A stretch of 64,000 bases of DNA from Enterobacter cancerogenus. Its GTDB lineage: Bacteria > Pseudomonadota > Gammaproteobacteria > Enterobacterales > Enterobacteriaceae. The notes below the pieces were generated by a model. It searched no databases. It saw only the letters and a list, made by a program, of their open reading frames with translations, and had not been told where the DNA came from. The stretch covers positions 62,001-126,000 of the forward strand of contig JRUP01000017.1 in NCBI GenBank assembly GCA_000773965.1, written 5' to 3'. A program made the position numbers and the translations under genes. This document shows, one piece after another, positions 9,135-18,782 of this stretch (position 1 is the first letter of the stretch; every line of letters starts with the position of its first letter).

Positions 9135-9229
9135 AACGGCGGCAAATCCTCGGTGGTATATCAATGTGTCAGATCAATGGATACACCGCGTGATAGGAAA
9201 CATCGCGCATTTAAGCCCTGGAGGTCACA

Positions 9230-9613
9230 ATGATTACCGGTATTCAAATTACTCAGGCCAATAACCCACAACTGCTGAACTCATTCTGGTTGCTGGATGA
9301 TGAGAAAGCGGAAGCTCGCTGCCTGTGTGCAAAAGGCGATTTTGAAGAAGATCAGATCGTTGCGATCAGCGATTTGGGCGACATTGCTTACCGTGAAATC
9401 CCGCTGGAGCAGAAACCCGAGGTGCGTATTGAGGGTGGCCAGCACCTGAACGTCAACGTGCTGCGCCGCGAAACCTTAGAAGATGCGGTTAAGCATCCGG
9501 AAAAATATCCGCAGTTGACCATTCGTGTGTCTGGTTATGCGGTGCGCTTTAATGCGCTTACCCCTGAACAGCAGCGCGATGTGATTACCCGTACTTTCAC
9601 TGAAAGTCTGTAA
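9230..9613 (+). CDS. grcA: Autonomous glycyl radical cofactor GrcA (YfiD)
   Basis: 127 residues, exactly the E. coli length and almost identical in the C-terminal half. The glycyl-radical motif ([12 protein letters not shown]) near residues 99-110 resembles the end of pyruvate formate-lyase. The small protein can replace an oxygen-cleaved glycyl domain of PflB and restore activity in microaerobic cells. The start follows GGAGG with good spacing. An FNR box upstream fits induction at low oxygen. Confidence 0.97.
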   Translation: MITGIQITQANNPQLLNSFWLLDDEKAEARCLCAKGDFEEDQIVAISDLGDIAYREIPLEQKPEVRIEGGQHLNVNVLRRETLEDAVKHPEKYPQLTIRVSGYAVRFNALTPEQQRDVITRTFTESL

Positions 9614-9648
9614 TTGATCGGCTGACGAAAAGTCACACAGCAATACAG

Positions 9649-9681
9649 GCCGCGCCGATACTCTTCGGCGCGGCTTTTTTG
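9649..9681 (+). terminator. grcA terminator
   Basis: A GC-rich stem (GCCGCGCCGA / TCGGCGCGGC) with a six-base loop is followed by a run of T residues. Confidence 0.9.
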
Positions 9682-9765
9682 TCTTTATCGATCCTGAAAG
9701 GGAATGCCGGAAAGGGGATTCACAGCAAAAATATAACCGAAGCGTTATTTTGGCAGGCTAAAGAT

Positions 9766-9788
9766 AAAAAAAACGCCTCATCCGAGGC
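9766..9788 (-). terminator. srmB terminator
   Basis: Read on the minus strand, GCCTCGGATGAGGC is followed by a run of T residues just past the srmB stop codon. Confidence 0.85.
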
Positions 9789-9810
9789 GCTTTATTGAGT
9801 GCGTGCTGAT

Positions 9811-11139
9811 TTATTCTGCACCGCTCTCTGGTGTGCTGCTGCCGCTTGCCTTACGACGTTTACCGACATTTTTGGTGTCACGATGACGTTGTTTAACACG
9901 CGGTTTTTCAGCTTCTTTCTCTTTGCGCTCTTTACGCTTCGCAAGGGCTTTTTTCGATGGTTTACCCGTGACTTTAGCACTCGGTGCACGTGATTCCGGG
10001 CGCAGTTCTTCAATGATGCGCGCTTTGATCGGCTCGTTGATATAACGGGTAATTTTACCCAGCAGCACATGATCATGTGCCTCAACCAACGAAATCGCCG
10101 TGCCTTTACGTCCAGCTCGCGCCGTACGACCAATGCGGTGCAAGTAGATATCGGCAGTAAGAGGCAGGTCATAGTTGATGACGTGAGTGACGTCATCAAT
10201 GTCGATTCCGCGTGCCGCAACATCGGTCGCAATCATCACGTTGACGCGATTTTCGTTGATACGCTTAATCGCTTCATTGCGGTTTACCTGCACCATCTCA
10301 CCTTCAAGATAGCTGGTACGAATGCCGGCTTCGTGCAGCCAGGTCACCAGTTCATGCAGGCGCTCACGCTTACGCACAAACACCACCACGCGCTTGGCTT
10401 CAGGCTGTTTTAACAGATGCACCAGCAGCTTGGTTTTGTGCTCAAGGTTGTCAGCACGATAAAACCATTGTTGAATCTTTTTACGTTCGCTTTTGCTGGG
10501 ATCCGCTTCAATTGAAACCGGATCGTTCAGCAGACGCTCGGCAAAATCTTTGATGTTCTCGCCTTCCAGCGTGGCAGAGAACAGCAGCGTCTGTTTGCGC
10601 CAGCGCGTTTCCGCAGCGATGGTTTCAATATCCTGCGCGAAGCCCATATCGACCATGCGGTCGGCTTCATCCAGAATCAGCGTTTCTACGGCGCGGCAGT
10701 CAAAGTTTTCTTCTTTGATGTACTGCAGCAGGCGACCGGTGGTGGCCACCACGATGTCCTGGTTTTCGCTGAACACTTCGGCGTGGTTCATATAAGCCAC
10801 ACCACCGGTGATGGTGGCGATATCCAGATGCGTATGTTTAGCCAACTCACGTGCGTGATCGGCAACCTGCATCGCCAGTTCGCGGGTTGGCGTGAGGATC
10901 AGAATACGCGGCGGGCCCGATTTTTTGCGCGGGAAGTCGAGCAGATGCTGTAAAGCGGGCAGCAGAAAAGCAGCGGTTTTCCCCGTTCCGGTTGGCGCCG
11001 AACCCAGAACGTCACGGCCTTCCAGCGCGGCAGGAATGGTCTCAGCCTGAATGGCAGTGGGGCGCGTGAAGCCTTTTTCCTGCAGCGCTTGCAGCAGGCT
11101 TTCGTCGAGTTCGAGTTCGGAGAATGTGGTTACGGTCAT
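9811..11139 (-). CDS. srmB: ATP-dependent RNA helicase SrmB
   Basis: 442 residues of the DEAD-box family. The Q motif (FTRPTAIQAETIP), Walker A (SAPTGTGKT), DEAD box (LILDEADRM), SAT motif (LFSATLEG) and motif VI (HRIGRTARAGRKG) are in order. The tail from about residue 385 is lysine/arginine-rich and probably binds RNA. SrmB acts early in 50S subunit assembly, near the L4/L24 binding region of 23S rRNA. It is divergent from trmN6. Confidence 0.96.
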   Translation of the reverse strand: MTVTTFSELELDESLLQALQEKGFTRPTAIQAETIPAALEGRDVLGSAPTGTGKTAAFLLPALQHLLDFPRKKSGPPRILILTPTRELAMQVADHARELAKHTHLDIATITGGVAYMNHAEVFSENQDIVVATTGRLLQYIKEENFDCRAVETLILDEADRMVDMGFAQDIETIAAETRWRKQTLLFSATLEGENIKDFAERLLNDPVSIEADPSKSERKKIQQWFYRADNLEHKTKLLVHLLKQPEAKRVVVFVRKRERLHELVTWLHEAGIRTSYLEGEMVQVNRNEAIKRINENRVNVMIATDVAARGIDIDDVTHVINYDLPLTADIYLHRIGRTARAGRKGTAISLVEAHDHVLLGKITRYINEPIKARIIEELRPESRAPSAKVTGKPSKKALAKRKERKEKEAEKPRVKQRHRDTKNVGKRRKASGSSTPESGAE

Positions 11140-11276
11140 GGTCTACCTCAGTTTGGGGCGCTGATTATAGACAGAACAGACATAATCTTCATCTGTTTGT
11201 GTGCAGCAGGTGAAGGTGAATTCCCTTCACGACCACGTTACACTCCCCGCAGTAGATAATTCAACGGTAGTGAAGT

Positions 11277-12026
11277 ATGTCTCAGGACCAGCCGCAGACG
11301 CGGGCAATGTTAAGAAAAGATGGTTTTACCTTTAAGCAATTTTTTGTAGCTCATGACCGCTGTGCAATGAAAGTGGGCACCGATGGAGTGTTACTTGGAG
11401 CCTGGGCGCCAGTGGCGGGCGCGCGACGTATTCTGGATATTGGCTGCGGCAGCGGATTGATTGCGCTGATGCTGGCTCAGCGTACGCCACAACAGGTGAT
11501 GCTGGATGCCGTCGAGCTTGAAGCCAGTGCGGCTTGCCAGGCTGAGGAAAACGTTCAGGCTTCTCCGTGGGCCGATCGTATCACTGTGCATCAACAGGAT
11601 ATCGTCAGCTGGAGCGAGCAATCGGAAAAGCGCTACTCCCTGATCGTCAGCAACCCACCTTTTTTTGCGCCGGGAACGGCGTCAGCCAGCGCAGAGCGTG
11701 ATAGCGCGCGCAGTACCACCACCCTGGATCATCCCACGCTATTGCGCTGTGCCGCTCAGCTAATTGAAGAAGAGGGGATTTTTTGCGTGGTGCTGCCTGA
11801 GGATGCGGGAGAAAATCTCATCCCGCTGGCGCTGGCTGAAGGCTGGCATCTGCGATATCGCTACGACGTGGCGGCTTACGCGCATCGTCCGCCGAATCGT
11901 CTGGTGTTAGGTTTCTCGCCAACGGCAGGCGAAACGTTGCTGGAACGTCTCGCCATTCGTGATGAAGATAAGAGCTACTCGGCTGACTGGCTGAGTCTGG
12001 TGAGTGATTTCTATCTGTTCCGATAA
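11277..12026 (+). CDS. trmN6: tRNA1(Val) (adenine37-N6)-methyltransferase TrmN6 (YfiC)
   Basis: 249 residues, a class-I SAM-dependent methyltransferase. The SAM-binding loop is [14 protein letters not shown] (about residues 56-69), and the NPPF motif ([11 protein letters not shown]) is typical of exocyclic-amine N6-adenine methyltransferases. It methylates A37 in tRNA(Val) with the cmo5UAC anticodon. Its stop codon lies inside the 3' end of the convergent nadB gene (16-base overlap) with no terminator between them. Confidence 0.93.
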   Translation: MSQDQPQTRAMLRKDGFTFKQFFVAHDRCAMKVGTDGVLLGAWAPVAGARRILDIGCGSGLIALMLAQRTPQQVMLDAVELEASAACQAEENVQASPWADRITVHQQDIVSWSEQSEKRYSLIVSNPPFFAPGTASASAERDSARSTTTLDHPTLLRCAAQLIEEEGIFCVVLPEDAGENLIPLALAEGWHLRYRYDVAAYAHRPPNRLVLGFSPTAGETLLERLAIRDEDKSYSADWLSLVSDFYLFR

Positions 12027-13630
12027 TGCTCTGGCTGGAGTTGAGTCGGTAAAGCTTCCGGGAGTTGATCGGGATAATCAGGCGTATAGTGCAGGCCGCG
12101 ACTCTCTTTACGTTCCAGCGCACAGCGCACCATCAACTCCGCCACCTGCACTAGATTGCGTAACTCCAGCAGGTTATTGGAAAGACGGAAATGCGCGTAA
12201 TACTCATCGATCTCCTGCTGCAGTAAATTAATCCTGCGCAGTGCGCGCTCAAGCCTTTTGGTGGTGCGCACGATCCCCATGTAATCCCACATGAACAGGC
12301 GCAGTTCATGCCAGTTGTGCTGAATCACCACGCGCTCGTCCGCATCATCCACGCGGCTTTCATCCCAGGCCGGCAGTTGCTCGACGGCGGCAACATCCGG
12401 CAAGCGGCGAATCATATCTTCTGCCGCAGACCAGCCATATACCAGACACTCCAGCAAAGAATTCGATGCCATACGATTGGCGCCGTGCAGGCCGGTGTAG
12501 CTCACTTCACCAATGGCATACAGCCCATCGACATCGGTGCGGCCCTGCTGATCCACCATCACGCCACCGCAGGTGTAATGGGCGGCAGGCACGATGGGGA
12601 TCGGCTGTTTGGTCAGGTCCAGTCCGAAGGTCAGCAATTTCTCGTAGATCATCGGGAAGTGCGCGCGGACAAAACTCTCTGGCTGGTGGCTGATATCCAG
12701 ATACATGCAATCGACACCCAGACGTTTCATTTCATGATCGATGGCACGAGCCACGATATCGCGCGGGGCCAGTTCGGCGCGCTCATCGAAATCGGGCATA
12801 AAGCGGGTGCCATCCGGACGCAACAGCCAGGCGCCTTCACCACGCAGTGCTTCCGTTAGCAAGAAGTTCTGTGCCTGAGGATGGAACAAACAGGTGGGAT
12901 GGAACTGATTGAATTCCAGATTGGCGACGCGGCAGCCAGCACGCCATGCCATCGCAATACCATCGCCGGAGGCCACATCCGGGTTGGTGGTGTACTGATA
13001 CACTTTTGCTGCACCGCCAGTGGCCAGTACTACCGCGCGAGCACGACAGGTTTCCACCTGTTCGCGATTGCGGTTCCAGATCCACGCGCCCACCACCCGA
13101 CGTTTACCCGGCAGGCCCAGTTTGTCGGAAAGAATTAAATCAACGGCGTTGGTGCGTTCAATAATGCGGATGTTGGGATGGCTCAGCGCCTGGCTCACCA
13201 GTGTGGTTTCCACCGCGCGGCCCGTGGCATCGGCGCTGTGCAGAATCCGACGATGGCTGTGTCCGCCTTCGCGCGTCAGATGGTAACGTGCTTCACCATC
13301 ACTCTGCGGCTCTTTATCAAACGCCACGCCATTATCAATCAACCACTGCACGCAATGGCGCGCATTGCTGGCGATGAAGCTCACGGTTTCGCGCTCGCAC
13401 AAGCCAGCACCAGCAATCAGGGTGTCTTCAACATGGGATTCAATGCTGTCAGTTTCATCAAACACCGCGGCGATGCCACCCTGGGCATACAGCGTCGAAC
13501 CTTCGTTCACCTGTGCTTTGCTTAACACGGTCACCTGGTAATAGGGTGCCAGTCGCAGCGCCAGAGAGAGGCCTGCAGCACCGCTACCCACAATTAACAC
13601 ATCACATTGGTAATCAGGATTCGATGTCAT
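12011..13630 (-). CDS. nadB: L-aspartate oxidase
   Basis: 539 residues against 540 in E. coli. The FAD-binding [13 protein letters not shown] is near the N-terminus and the succinate dehydrogenase-like active-site region includes [12 protein letters not shown] and [15 protein letters not shown]. It oxidises L-aspartate to iminoaspartate, the first step of de novo NAD synthesis with NadA. The ATG at 13630 gives the family N-terminus; an upstream TTG at 13651 in the same frame is possible. It runs convergent with trmN6 and divergent from the rpoE operon, as in E. coli. Confidence 0.96.
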   Translation of the reverse strand: MTSNPDYQCDVLIVGSGAAGLSLALRLAPYYQVTVLSKAQVNEGSTLYAQGGIAAVFDETDSIESHVEDTLIAGAGLCERETVSFIASNARHCVQWLIDNGVAFDKEPQSDGEARYHLTREGGHSHRRILHSADATGRAVETTLVSQALSHPNIRIIERTNAVDLILSDKLGLPGKRRVVGAWIWNRNREQVETCRARAVVLATGGAAKVYQYTTNPDVASGDGIAMAWRAGCRVANLEFNQFHPTCLFHPQAQNFLLTEALRGEGAWLLRPDGTRFMPDFDERAELAPRDIVARAIDHEMKRLGVDCMYLDISHQPESFVRAHFPMIYEKLLTFGLDLTKQPIPIVPAAHYTCGGVMVDQQGRTDVDGLYAIGEVSYTGLHGANRMASNSLLECLVYGWSAAEDMIRRLPDVAAVEQLPAWDESRVDDADERVVIQHNWHELRLFMWDYMGIVRTTKRLERALRRINLLQQEIDEYYAHFRLSNNLLELRNLVQVAELMVRCALERKESRGLHYTPDYPDQLPEALPTQLQPEHYRNR

Positions 13631-13651
13631 GGTGTTTAATTTACTAAACAA

Positions 13652-14072
13652 AAGGTTTCCCGAGCATAAGCCTGGAAGCCGGTCCTGTGAAGTATTTTGA
13701 ACAAATTACGCGGTAAAATTATCCAGAGCGGCGACATAATCACGCGATATCAGTAAGTTATGTCCGAAAATAAGCACATCGTGTTTTTTATACCAAACAC
13801 TCTGAAAATTCAGGTAATAAAGGTGAAAATTAGGGCGTCATAGGGTACTCTCCCAGCGATTATCGGTGCCGCAAATGACGCCAACGGCGTAGCCAGTCGC
13901 TACACTGAAAGACAATCAACAACAATGATGTCGTGGTTCCGATACGGAAAATATCTGGTCGTGGTGAACTTCAGGCCAACATATGACTCTAAGCGCATGC
14001 TTGCTCAGAACAATGAGATGTGCTGGCAGTTCACTTACGCATAAAAAGAGATTTGGGGAGACATTACCTCGG
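13652..14072. other. nadB-rpoE divergent regulatory region
   Basis: About 420 bases without a full gene. It holds the nadB upstream region on the left and, on the right, the rpoE promoter region: a sigmaE promoter at 13965-13993 and a short leader ORF ending at the rpoE start. No other strong signals were recognised. Confidence 0.6.
13965..13993 (+). promoter_or_regulatory. SigmaE autoregulated promoter of the rpoE operon
   Basis: TGAACTT at 13965-13971, then a 16-base spacer, then TCTAAG at 13988-13993. This matches the sigmaE consensus (GGAACTT / TCTGA type). The downstream ...TGCTTGCTC also resembles the E. coli rpoE promoter, so autoregulation by sigmaE is expected. Confidence 0.8.
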
Positions 14073-14076
14073 ATGA
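14020..14076 (+). CDS. Putative rpoE leader peptide (RseD-like)
   Basis: A short frame of 18 codons could start at the GTG at 14020 and ends with the TGA at 14074-14076, which overlaps the rpoE ATG (ATGA). Its C-terminus, LGRHYLG, resembles that of the E. coli rpoE leader peptide RseD (GLGRLYLG). Because rpoE itself has only a distant GGGGAG, this ORF may couple translation into rpoE. The upstream boundary and start codon are uncertain, since the frame is closed by a TGA at 14014. Confidence 0.45.
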   Translation: MLAVHLRIKRDLGRHYLG

Positions 14077-14651
14077 GCGAGCAGTTAACGGATCAGGTTC
14101 TCGTTGAGCGGGTTCAGAAGGGAGATCAAAAGTCATTTAATTTACTGGTGATTCGATACCAGCATAAAGTGGCGAGCCTGGTTTCACGCTATGTCCCTTC
14201 AGGCGATGTGCCTGATGTGGTTCAGGAATCCTTTATTAAAGCGTATCGCGCGCTGGAGTCTTTCCGTGGCGATAGCGCCTTTTATACATGGCTGTACCGC
14301 ATTGCGGTGAATACAGCAAAAAACTATTTAGTGGCTCAGGGGCGTCGTCCGCCGTCCAGCGATGTGGATGCTATCGATGCAGAAAATTTCGAAAGTGCGG
14401 GAGCATTAAAAGAAATTTCGAACCCTGAGAACTTAATGTTGTCAGAGGAACTGAAACAAATTGTTTTTCGGACCATTGAGGCGCTTCCCGAAGATCTGCG
14501 TATGGCCATCACCCTTAGGGAATTGGATGGTTTAAGTTACGAAGAGATTGCCGTCATCATGGATTGCCCGGTGGGTACGGTTCGTTCGCGTATCTTCCGC
14601 GCCCGAGAGGCCATTGATAATAAAGTTCAACCGCTTATCCAACGTCAGTGA
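14073..14651 (+). CDS. rpoE: RNA polymerase sigma factor SigmaE
   Basis: 192 residues starting MSEQLTDQVLVERVQKGDQ as in E. coli (191). Region 2 (YQHKVASLVSRYVPSGDVPDVVQESF) is followed by region 4 (LPEDLRMAITLRELDGLSYEEIAVIM) with its helix-turn-helix. It is an ECF sigma factor directing the envelope-stress regulon (Bam, chaperones, small RNAs). The in-frame upstream ATG at 13983 lies at the sigmaE -10 box and is rejected. It heads rpoE-rseA-rseB-rseC and is held inactive by RseA. Confidence 0.97.
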   Translation: MSEQLTDQVLVERVQKGDQKSFNLLVIRYQHKVASLVSRYVPSGDVPDVVQESFIKAYRALESFRGDSAFYTWLYRIAVNTAKNYLVAQGRRPPSSDVDAIDAENFESAGALKEISNPENLMLSEELKQIVFRTIEALPEDLRMAITLRELDGLSYEEIAVIMDCPVGTVRSRIFRAREAIDNKVQPLIQRQ

Positions 14652-14678
14652 TAACGGCTACTGGAAGGGTACCAAAGC

Positions 14679-15338
14679 ATGCAGAAAGAAAAACTTTCCG
14701 CTTTAATGGATGGTGAAACTCTCGATAACGAGCTGCTGGCGTCGTTGTCGAAGGATGCAGATCTTCAAAAAAGCTGGGAGAGCTACCATCTAATCCGCGA
14801 CACCTTACGAGGTGATGTCGGTGAAGTGCTGCATTTTGATATCTCCGCGCGTGTTGCAGCGGCCATTGAAAATGAGCCATTGCGCAAAGTGACTCCGCTG
14901 ATTCCTGAAGCGCAGCCTGAGCCATCACGCTGGGAGAAAATGCCGTTCTGGCGTCGTGGCGGCACCTGGACTGCACAACTGGCACAGATTGGTGTGGCTG
15001 CCTGCGTATCGCTGGCCGTGATTGTGGGTGTTCAGCACTACAATACTCAGCCTGGCAGCAGTGCAACGGAAACCTCAGACTCTCCAGCGTTTAATACGCT
15101 GCCGATGATGGGTAAAGCTTCTCCTGTCAGTCTTGGCGTCCCTTCTGACGCGTTTGACACCAATAGCTCTAACCAGCAGGTACAGGAACAGCGTCGTCGT
15201 GTGAATGCCATGCTGCAGGACTATGAACTGCAACGCCGTCTGCATGCTGATCAGGTCCAGTTCGATGAAAAGAATGATCCACAGCAGGCGCAAGCTAATG
15301 TTCCCGGAAATCAGTCGTTAGGAACTCAACAGCAGTAA
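14679..15338 (+). CDS. rseA: Anti-sigmaE factor RseA
   Basis: 219 residues. The N-terminal cytoplasmic domain (MQKEKLSALMDGE...) binds sigmaE. One membrane segment lies near residues 104-119 (AQIGVAACVSLAVIVG). The periplasmic C-terminal part contacts RseB and is cut by DegS. RseA is cleaved in turn by DegS, RseP and ClpXP to free sigmaE. The stop codon shares one base with the rseB ATG (TAATG), indicating translational coupling. Confidence 0.96.
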   Translation: MQKEKLSALMDGETLDNELLASLSKDADLQKSWESYHLIRDTLRGDVGEVLHFDISARVAAAIENEPLRKVTPLIPEAQPEPSRWEKMPFWRRGGTWTAQLAQIGVAACVSLAVIVGVQHYNTQPGSSATETSDSPAFNTLPMMGKASPVSLGVPSDAFDTNSSNQQVQEQRRRVNAMLQDYELQRRLHADQVQFDEKNDPQQAQANVPGNQSLGTQQQ

Positions 15339-16294
15339 TGAAGCAACTTTGGTGTGCCGTTAGCCTGCTGGCAGGCAGCCTGCTTTGGTCGTCCACCGCC
15401 CCGGCGCAGACATCTGCTTCCGGGGCGTTGTTACAGCAGATGGAGCAGGCAAGCCAGAACCTCAACTACGAATTCGCCTACATCAATGTCTCTCGTCTTG
15501 GCATTGAATCTCTGCGCTATCGTCATGCAGTTATCGATAATCGTATCTTTGCCCAACTGTTGCAGATGGATGGGCCGCGTCGTGAAGTGATTCAACGTGG
15601 CAATGACATCAGCTACTTCGAGCCTGGACTTGATCCTTTCTCACTACCGGGCAATCACATTATTGATGCGCTGCCTGCATTGATGTTTGCTGATTTCTCC
15701 CGCCTTGGTGATGCCTACGATTTTATTCCGGTAGGACGTTCACGTATGGCCGATCAAATGTGCGAAGTGGTGCGCATCGTGTCGCGTGATGGCACGCGCT
15801 ACAGCTATGTCGTGTGGCTGGATGTTGATACTAAATTGCCGCTACGCATTGATTTGCTGGATCGTGATGGTGAAACGCTGGAGCAGTTCCGTGTCATCAG
15901 CTTTGCGGTGGATGAAGGCGTGCGTAATCTGATGCAGGGGCTGGAAAAAGCCAATCTGCCGCCAACGCTGTCATTACCGGCGGGCGATAAAGTGCAGCTC
16001 AGCTGGCAGCCAGGCTGGTTGCCAGCGGGTATGACACTGATTTCGCAGAGTCGCCGCGATATGCCAGCCATGAATAAAACCGTAGAATCTCGTCTGTACA
16101 GCGATGGCTTATTTAGCTTTGCTATCAACATTACGCCTGCCGATAAAAGCAGTGTGCCGCAGTCATTGCGCACTGGGCGTCGTACGGTGCAGACAGAAGT
16201 GCGCGATAATCGTGAAATTACCGTGGTGGGTGAGTTACCCCCTGCAACGGCCAAACGTATCGCGGACAGCATAGATTCAGGTGCACAAAAATGA
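15338..16294 (+). CDS. rseB: SigmaE regulatory protein RseB
   Basis: 318 residues with a cleavable signal peptide (LLAGSLLWSSTAPAQT) and the MucB/RseB two-domain fold related to lipoprotein carriers. It sits in the periplasm, binds RseA and shields it from DegS, and senses off-pathway LPS. It overlaps rseA by one base and the next gene by four (ATGA), so the operon is tightly coupled. Confidence 0.95.
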   Translation: MKQLWCAVSLLAGSLLWSSTAPAQTSASGALLQQMEQASQNLNYEFAYINVSRLGIESLRYRHAVIDNRIFAQLLQMDGPRREVIQRGNDISYFEPGLDPFSLPGNHIIDALPALMFADFSRLGDAYDFIPVGRSRMADQMCEVVRIVSRDGTRYSYVVWLDVDTKLPLRIDLLDRDGETLEQFRVISFAVDEGVRNLMQGLEKANLPPTLSLPAGDKVQLSWQPGWLPAGMTLISQSRRDMPAMNKTVESRLYSDGLFSFAINITPADKSSVPQSLRTGRRTVQTEVRDNREITVVGELPPATAKRIADSIDSGAQK

Positions 16295-16755
16295 TGAGAG
16301 AATGGGCCACCGTGGTGGCGTGGGAAAAAGGCATTGCCACGCTGCACTCGGAAGCGAAAACCTCCTGTAACAGCTGCTCAGCCCGCAAAGGCTGCGGTAG
16401 CCACGCGCTCAACCAGCTTGGGCCGAAAAATGCCCATGTCATGACCATTGCCAGCCCGGAGCCTTTACAGCCCGGGCAGCGCATTGAATTGGGCATTCGT
16501 GAAAGCAGCCTGTTAGGTTCAGCGCTGCTGGTTTACATGACGCCGCTGCTTGGTCTGTTTTTAGTGGCAGGTCTTTTTCAGACGCTGTTCCACAGCGATC
16601 TGGCGGCAGCTTGCGGTGCGCTGTTAGGCGGCATCGGTGGCTTTATTGTCGCTAAAGGGATTTCCGGCGTATTCGGCCATCGGGAAGCCTTTCAGCCGAT
16701 CATTCTCAGCGTTGCGTTACCGCCCGATGCCATACGGGTGGAAAATGAAGGTTGA
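16291..16755 (+). CDS. rseC: SoxR-reducing / sigmaE regulator protein RseC
   Basis: 154 residues. A cytoplasmic Cys-rich N-terminus (TSCNSCSARKGCG) is followed by two membrane helices (about residues 74-95 and 101-123) and a short C-terminal tail. In E. coli RseC is an inner-membrane protein with a mild positive effect on sigmaE and a role in SoxR reduction with the Rsx complex. The ATG overlaps the rseB stop codon by four bases. Confidence 0.93.
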   Translation: MMREWATVVAWEKGIATLHSEAKTSCNSCSARKGCGSHALNQLGPKNAHVMTIASPEPLQPGQRIELGIRESSLLGSALLVYMTPLLGLFLVAGLFQTLFHSDLAAACGALLGGIGGFIVAKGISGVFGHREAFQPIILSVALPPDAIRVENEG

Positions 16756-16765
16756 TCCCTGTCAG

Positions 16766-16788
16766 GGCCGCGCAATGCGCGGCTTTTT
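16766..16788 (+). terminator. Terminator of the rpoE-rseABC operon
   Basis: A stem GCCGCGCAATGCGCGGC is followed by five T residues, 12 bases beyond the rseC stop. It separates the operon from lepA. Confidence 0.85.
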
Positions 16789-16973
16789 CATTTAAGCTTA
16801 CCCGCTGAAATCTGTTGCGATTCCCCACAGTTCCATTCTTTAACGCGCGGCGTTAACAGTGTAATATGCGTCGTCATTAATGAGGCTGACAGGATTCCGG
16901 GTAAAGCTCACTTTCCTGAATGTGTCTGTGCTCAAGTTTTCCACTGATTTTTTACGTGAAGATATTCATATAA

Positions 16974-18773
16974 ATGAAGCACATACGAAATTTCTCCATC
17001 ATCGCACACATCGACCACGGCAAATCAACGCTCTCTGACCGCTTGATTCAGATTTGTGGTGGCCTCAGCGATCGTGAGATGGCGGCGCAGGTTCTGGATT
17101 CTATGGATCTGGAGCGCGAGCGCGGCATTACCATCAAAGCGCAAAGCGTCACGCTCGATTACAAAGCGCTGAACGGTGAAACTTACCAGCTCAATTTTAT
17201 CGATACTCCCGGCCACGTTGACTTCTCCTATGAAGTTTCCCGCTCGTTAGCGGCTTGTGAAGGGGCATTGCTGGTGGTCGATGCAGGCCAGGGCGTTGAA
17301 GCACAGACGCTGGCGAACTGCTACACCGCAATGGAAATGGATCTGGAAGTGGTACCGGTTCTGAACAAAATCGACTTGCCTGCGGCCGATCCTGAGCGCG
17401 TGGCGGAAGAGATTGAAGATATCGTTGGTATTGATGCGGCTGATGCCGTGCGCTGCTCGGCGAAAACCGGCGTTGGCGTTCCGGATGTGCTTGAGCGTCT
17501 GGTGCGTGACATCCCACCACCGGAAGGTGATCCGGAAGGCCCACTGCAGGCGTTGATCATCGACTCATGGTTCGATAACTACCTGGGCGTTGTGTCACTG
17601 ATTCGTATTAAGAACGGTACGCTGCGTAAAGGCGACAAAGTGAAGGTGATGAGCACCGGTCAGACCTATAACGCTGACCGCTTAGGCATCTTTACACCTA
17701 AACAGGTTGACCGTAATGAACTGAACTGCGGTGAAGTAGGCTGGTTGGTTTGCGCTATCAAAGACATCATGGGCGCGCCAGTCGGTGACACCCTGACGCT
17801 GCAACGCAATCCTGCTGAACATGTCCTGCCAGGCTTTAAGAAAGTGAAGCCACAGGTATATGCTGGCCTGTTCCCGATCAGCTCTGATGACTATGAAGCC
17901 TTCCGTGATGCGCTGGGCAAACTGAGCCTCAACGATGCCTCACTGTTCTATGAGCCAGAAAGCTCAACGGCGCTGGGCTTCGGCTTCCGCATCGGCTTCC
18001 TCGGTCTGCTGCACATGGAGATCATTCAGGAACGTCTGGAGCGTGAATACGATCTCGACCTGATTACTACAGCGCCAACGGTAGTTTATGAAGTCATCAC
18101 CACCGACGGCCAGACAGTCTATGTTGACAGCCCTTCGAAGCTGCCACCGCTGAACAATATTGAAGAACTGCGCGAACCGATCGCCGAGTGTCATATGCTG
18201 CTGCCGCAGGAATTCCTCGGCAACGTCATCACCCTGTGTATTGAGAAACGCGGTGTGCAGACCAACATGGTTTACCACGGTAAACAGGTTGCGCTGACCT
18301 ATGAAATCCCGATGGCAGAAGTGGTACTCGACTTCTTCGACCGTCTGAAATCAACGTCTCGCGGCTATGCATCGCTGGACTATAACTTTAAACGTTTCCA
18401 GGCCTCTGACATGGTGCGTGTCGACGTGATGATTAACTCAGAACGTGTTGATGCGCTGGCGCTGATTACCCACCGTGATAACTCTCAGTATCGTGGCCGC
18501 GACCTCGTGGAGAAGATGAAAGATCTGATCCCACGTCAGCAGTTCGATATTGCGATTCAGGCGGCAATCGGCAACCACATTATCGCTCGCTCAACGGTCA
18601 AGCAGCTGCGTAAAAACGTCCTGGCGAAATGCTATGGCGGTGACGTGAGCCGTAAGAAGAAACTGTTGCAGAAGCAGAAAGACGGTAAGAAGCGAATGAA
18701 GCAGGTCGGCAACGTTGAGCTGCCGCAGGAAGCATTCCTTGCCATTCTGCATGTCGGTAAAGACAGCAAATAA
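16974..18773 (+). CDS. lepA: Elongation factor 4 (LepA), ribosomal GTPase
   Basis: 599 residues, the same as E. coli. The GTPase domain shows [14 protein letters not shown] (G1), DTPGHVDF (G3) and NKIDLP (G4). EF-G-like domains follow, then the LepA-specific C-terminal domain with the lysine-rich [20 protein letters not shown]4 binds ribosomes and is implicated in 30S biogenesis and initiation. It lies 9 bases upstream of lepB, forming the conserved lepAB operon. Confidence 0.98.
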   Translation: MKHIRNFSIIAHIDHGKSTLSDRLIQICGGLSDREMAAQVLDSMDLERERGITIKAQSVTLDYKALNGETYQLNFIDTPGHVDFSYEVSRSLAACEGALLVVDAGQGVEAQTLANCYTAMEMDLEVVPVLNKIDLPAADPERVAEEIEDIVGIDAADAVRCSAKTGVGVPDVLERLVRDIPPPEGDPEGPLQALIIDSWFDNYLGVVSLIRIKNGTLRKGDKVKVMSTGQTYNADRLGIFTPKQVDRNELNCGEVGWLVCAIKDIMGAPVGDTLTLQRNPAEHVLPGFKKVKPQVYAGLFPISSDDYEAFRDALGKLSLNDASLFYEPESSTALGFGFRIGFLGLLHMEIIQERLEREYDLDLITTAPTVVYEVITTDGQTVYVDSPSKLPPLNNIEELREPIAECHMLLPQEFLGNVITLCIEKRGVQTNMVYHGKQVALTYEIPMAEVVLDFFDRLKSTSRGYASLDYNFKRFQASDMVRVDVMINSERVDALALITHRDNSQYRGRDLVEKMKDLIPRQQFDIAIQAAIGNHIIARSTVKQLRKNVLAKCYGGDVSRKKKLLQKQKDGKKRMKQVGNVELPQEAFLAILHVGKDSK

Positions 18774-18782
18774 GGAACTTTA

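Noticed and set aside
9164..9177. Second FNR site upstream of grcA
   Set aside because: Only the right half (ATCAA) matches; the left half agrees at two of five positions.
13983..14072. Longer RpoE from an upstream ATG
   Set aside because: That ATG lies at the sigmaE -10 box and so upstream of the expected transcript start; the added residues are not conserved.
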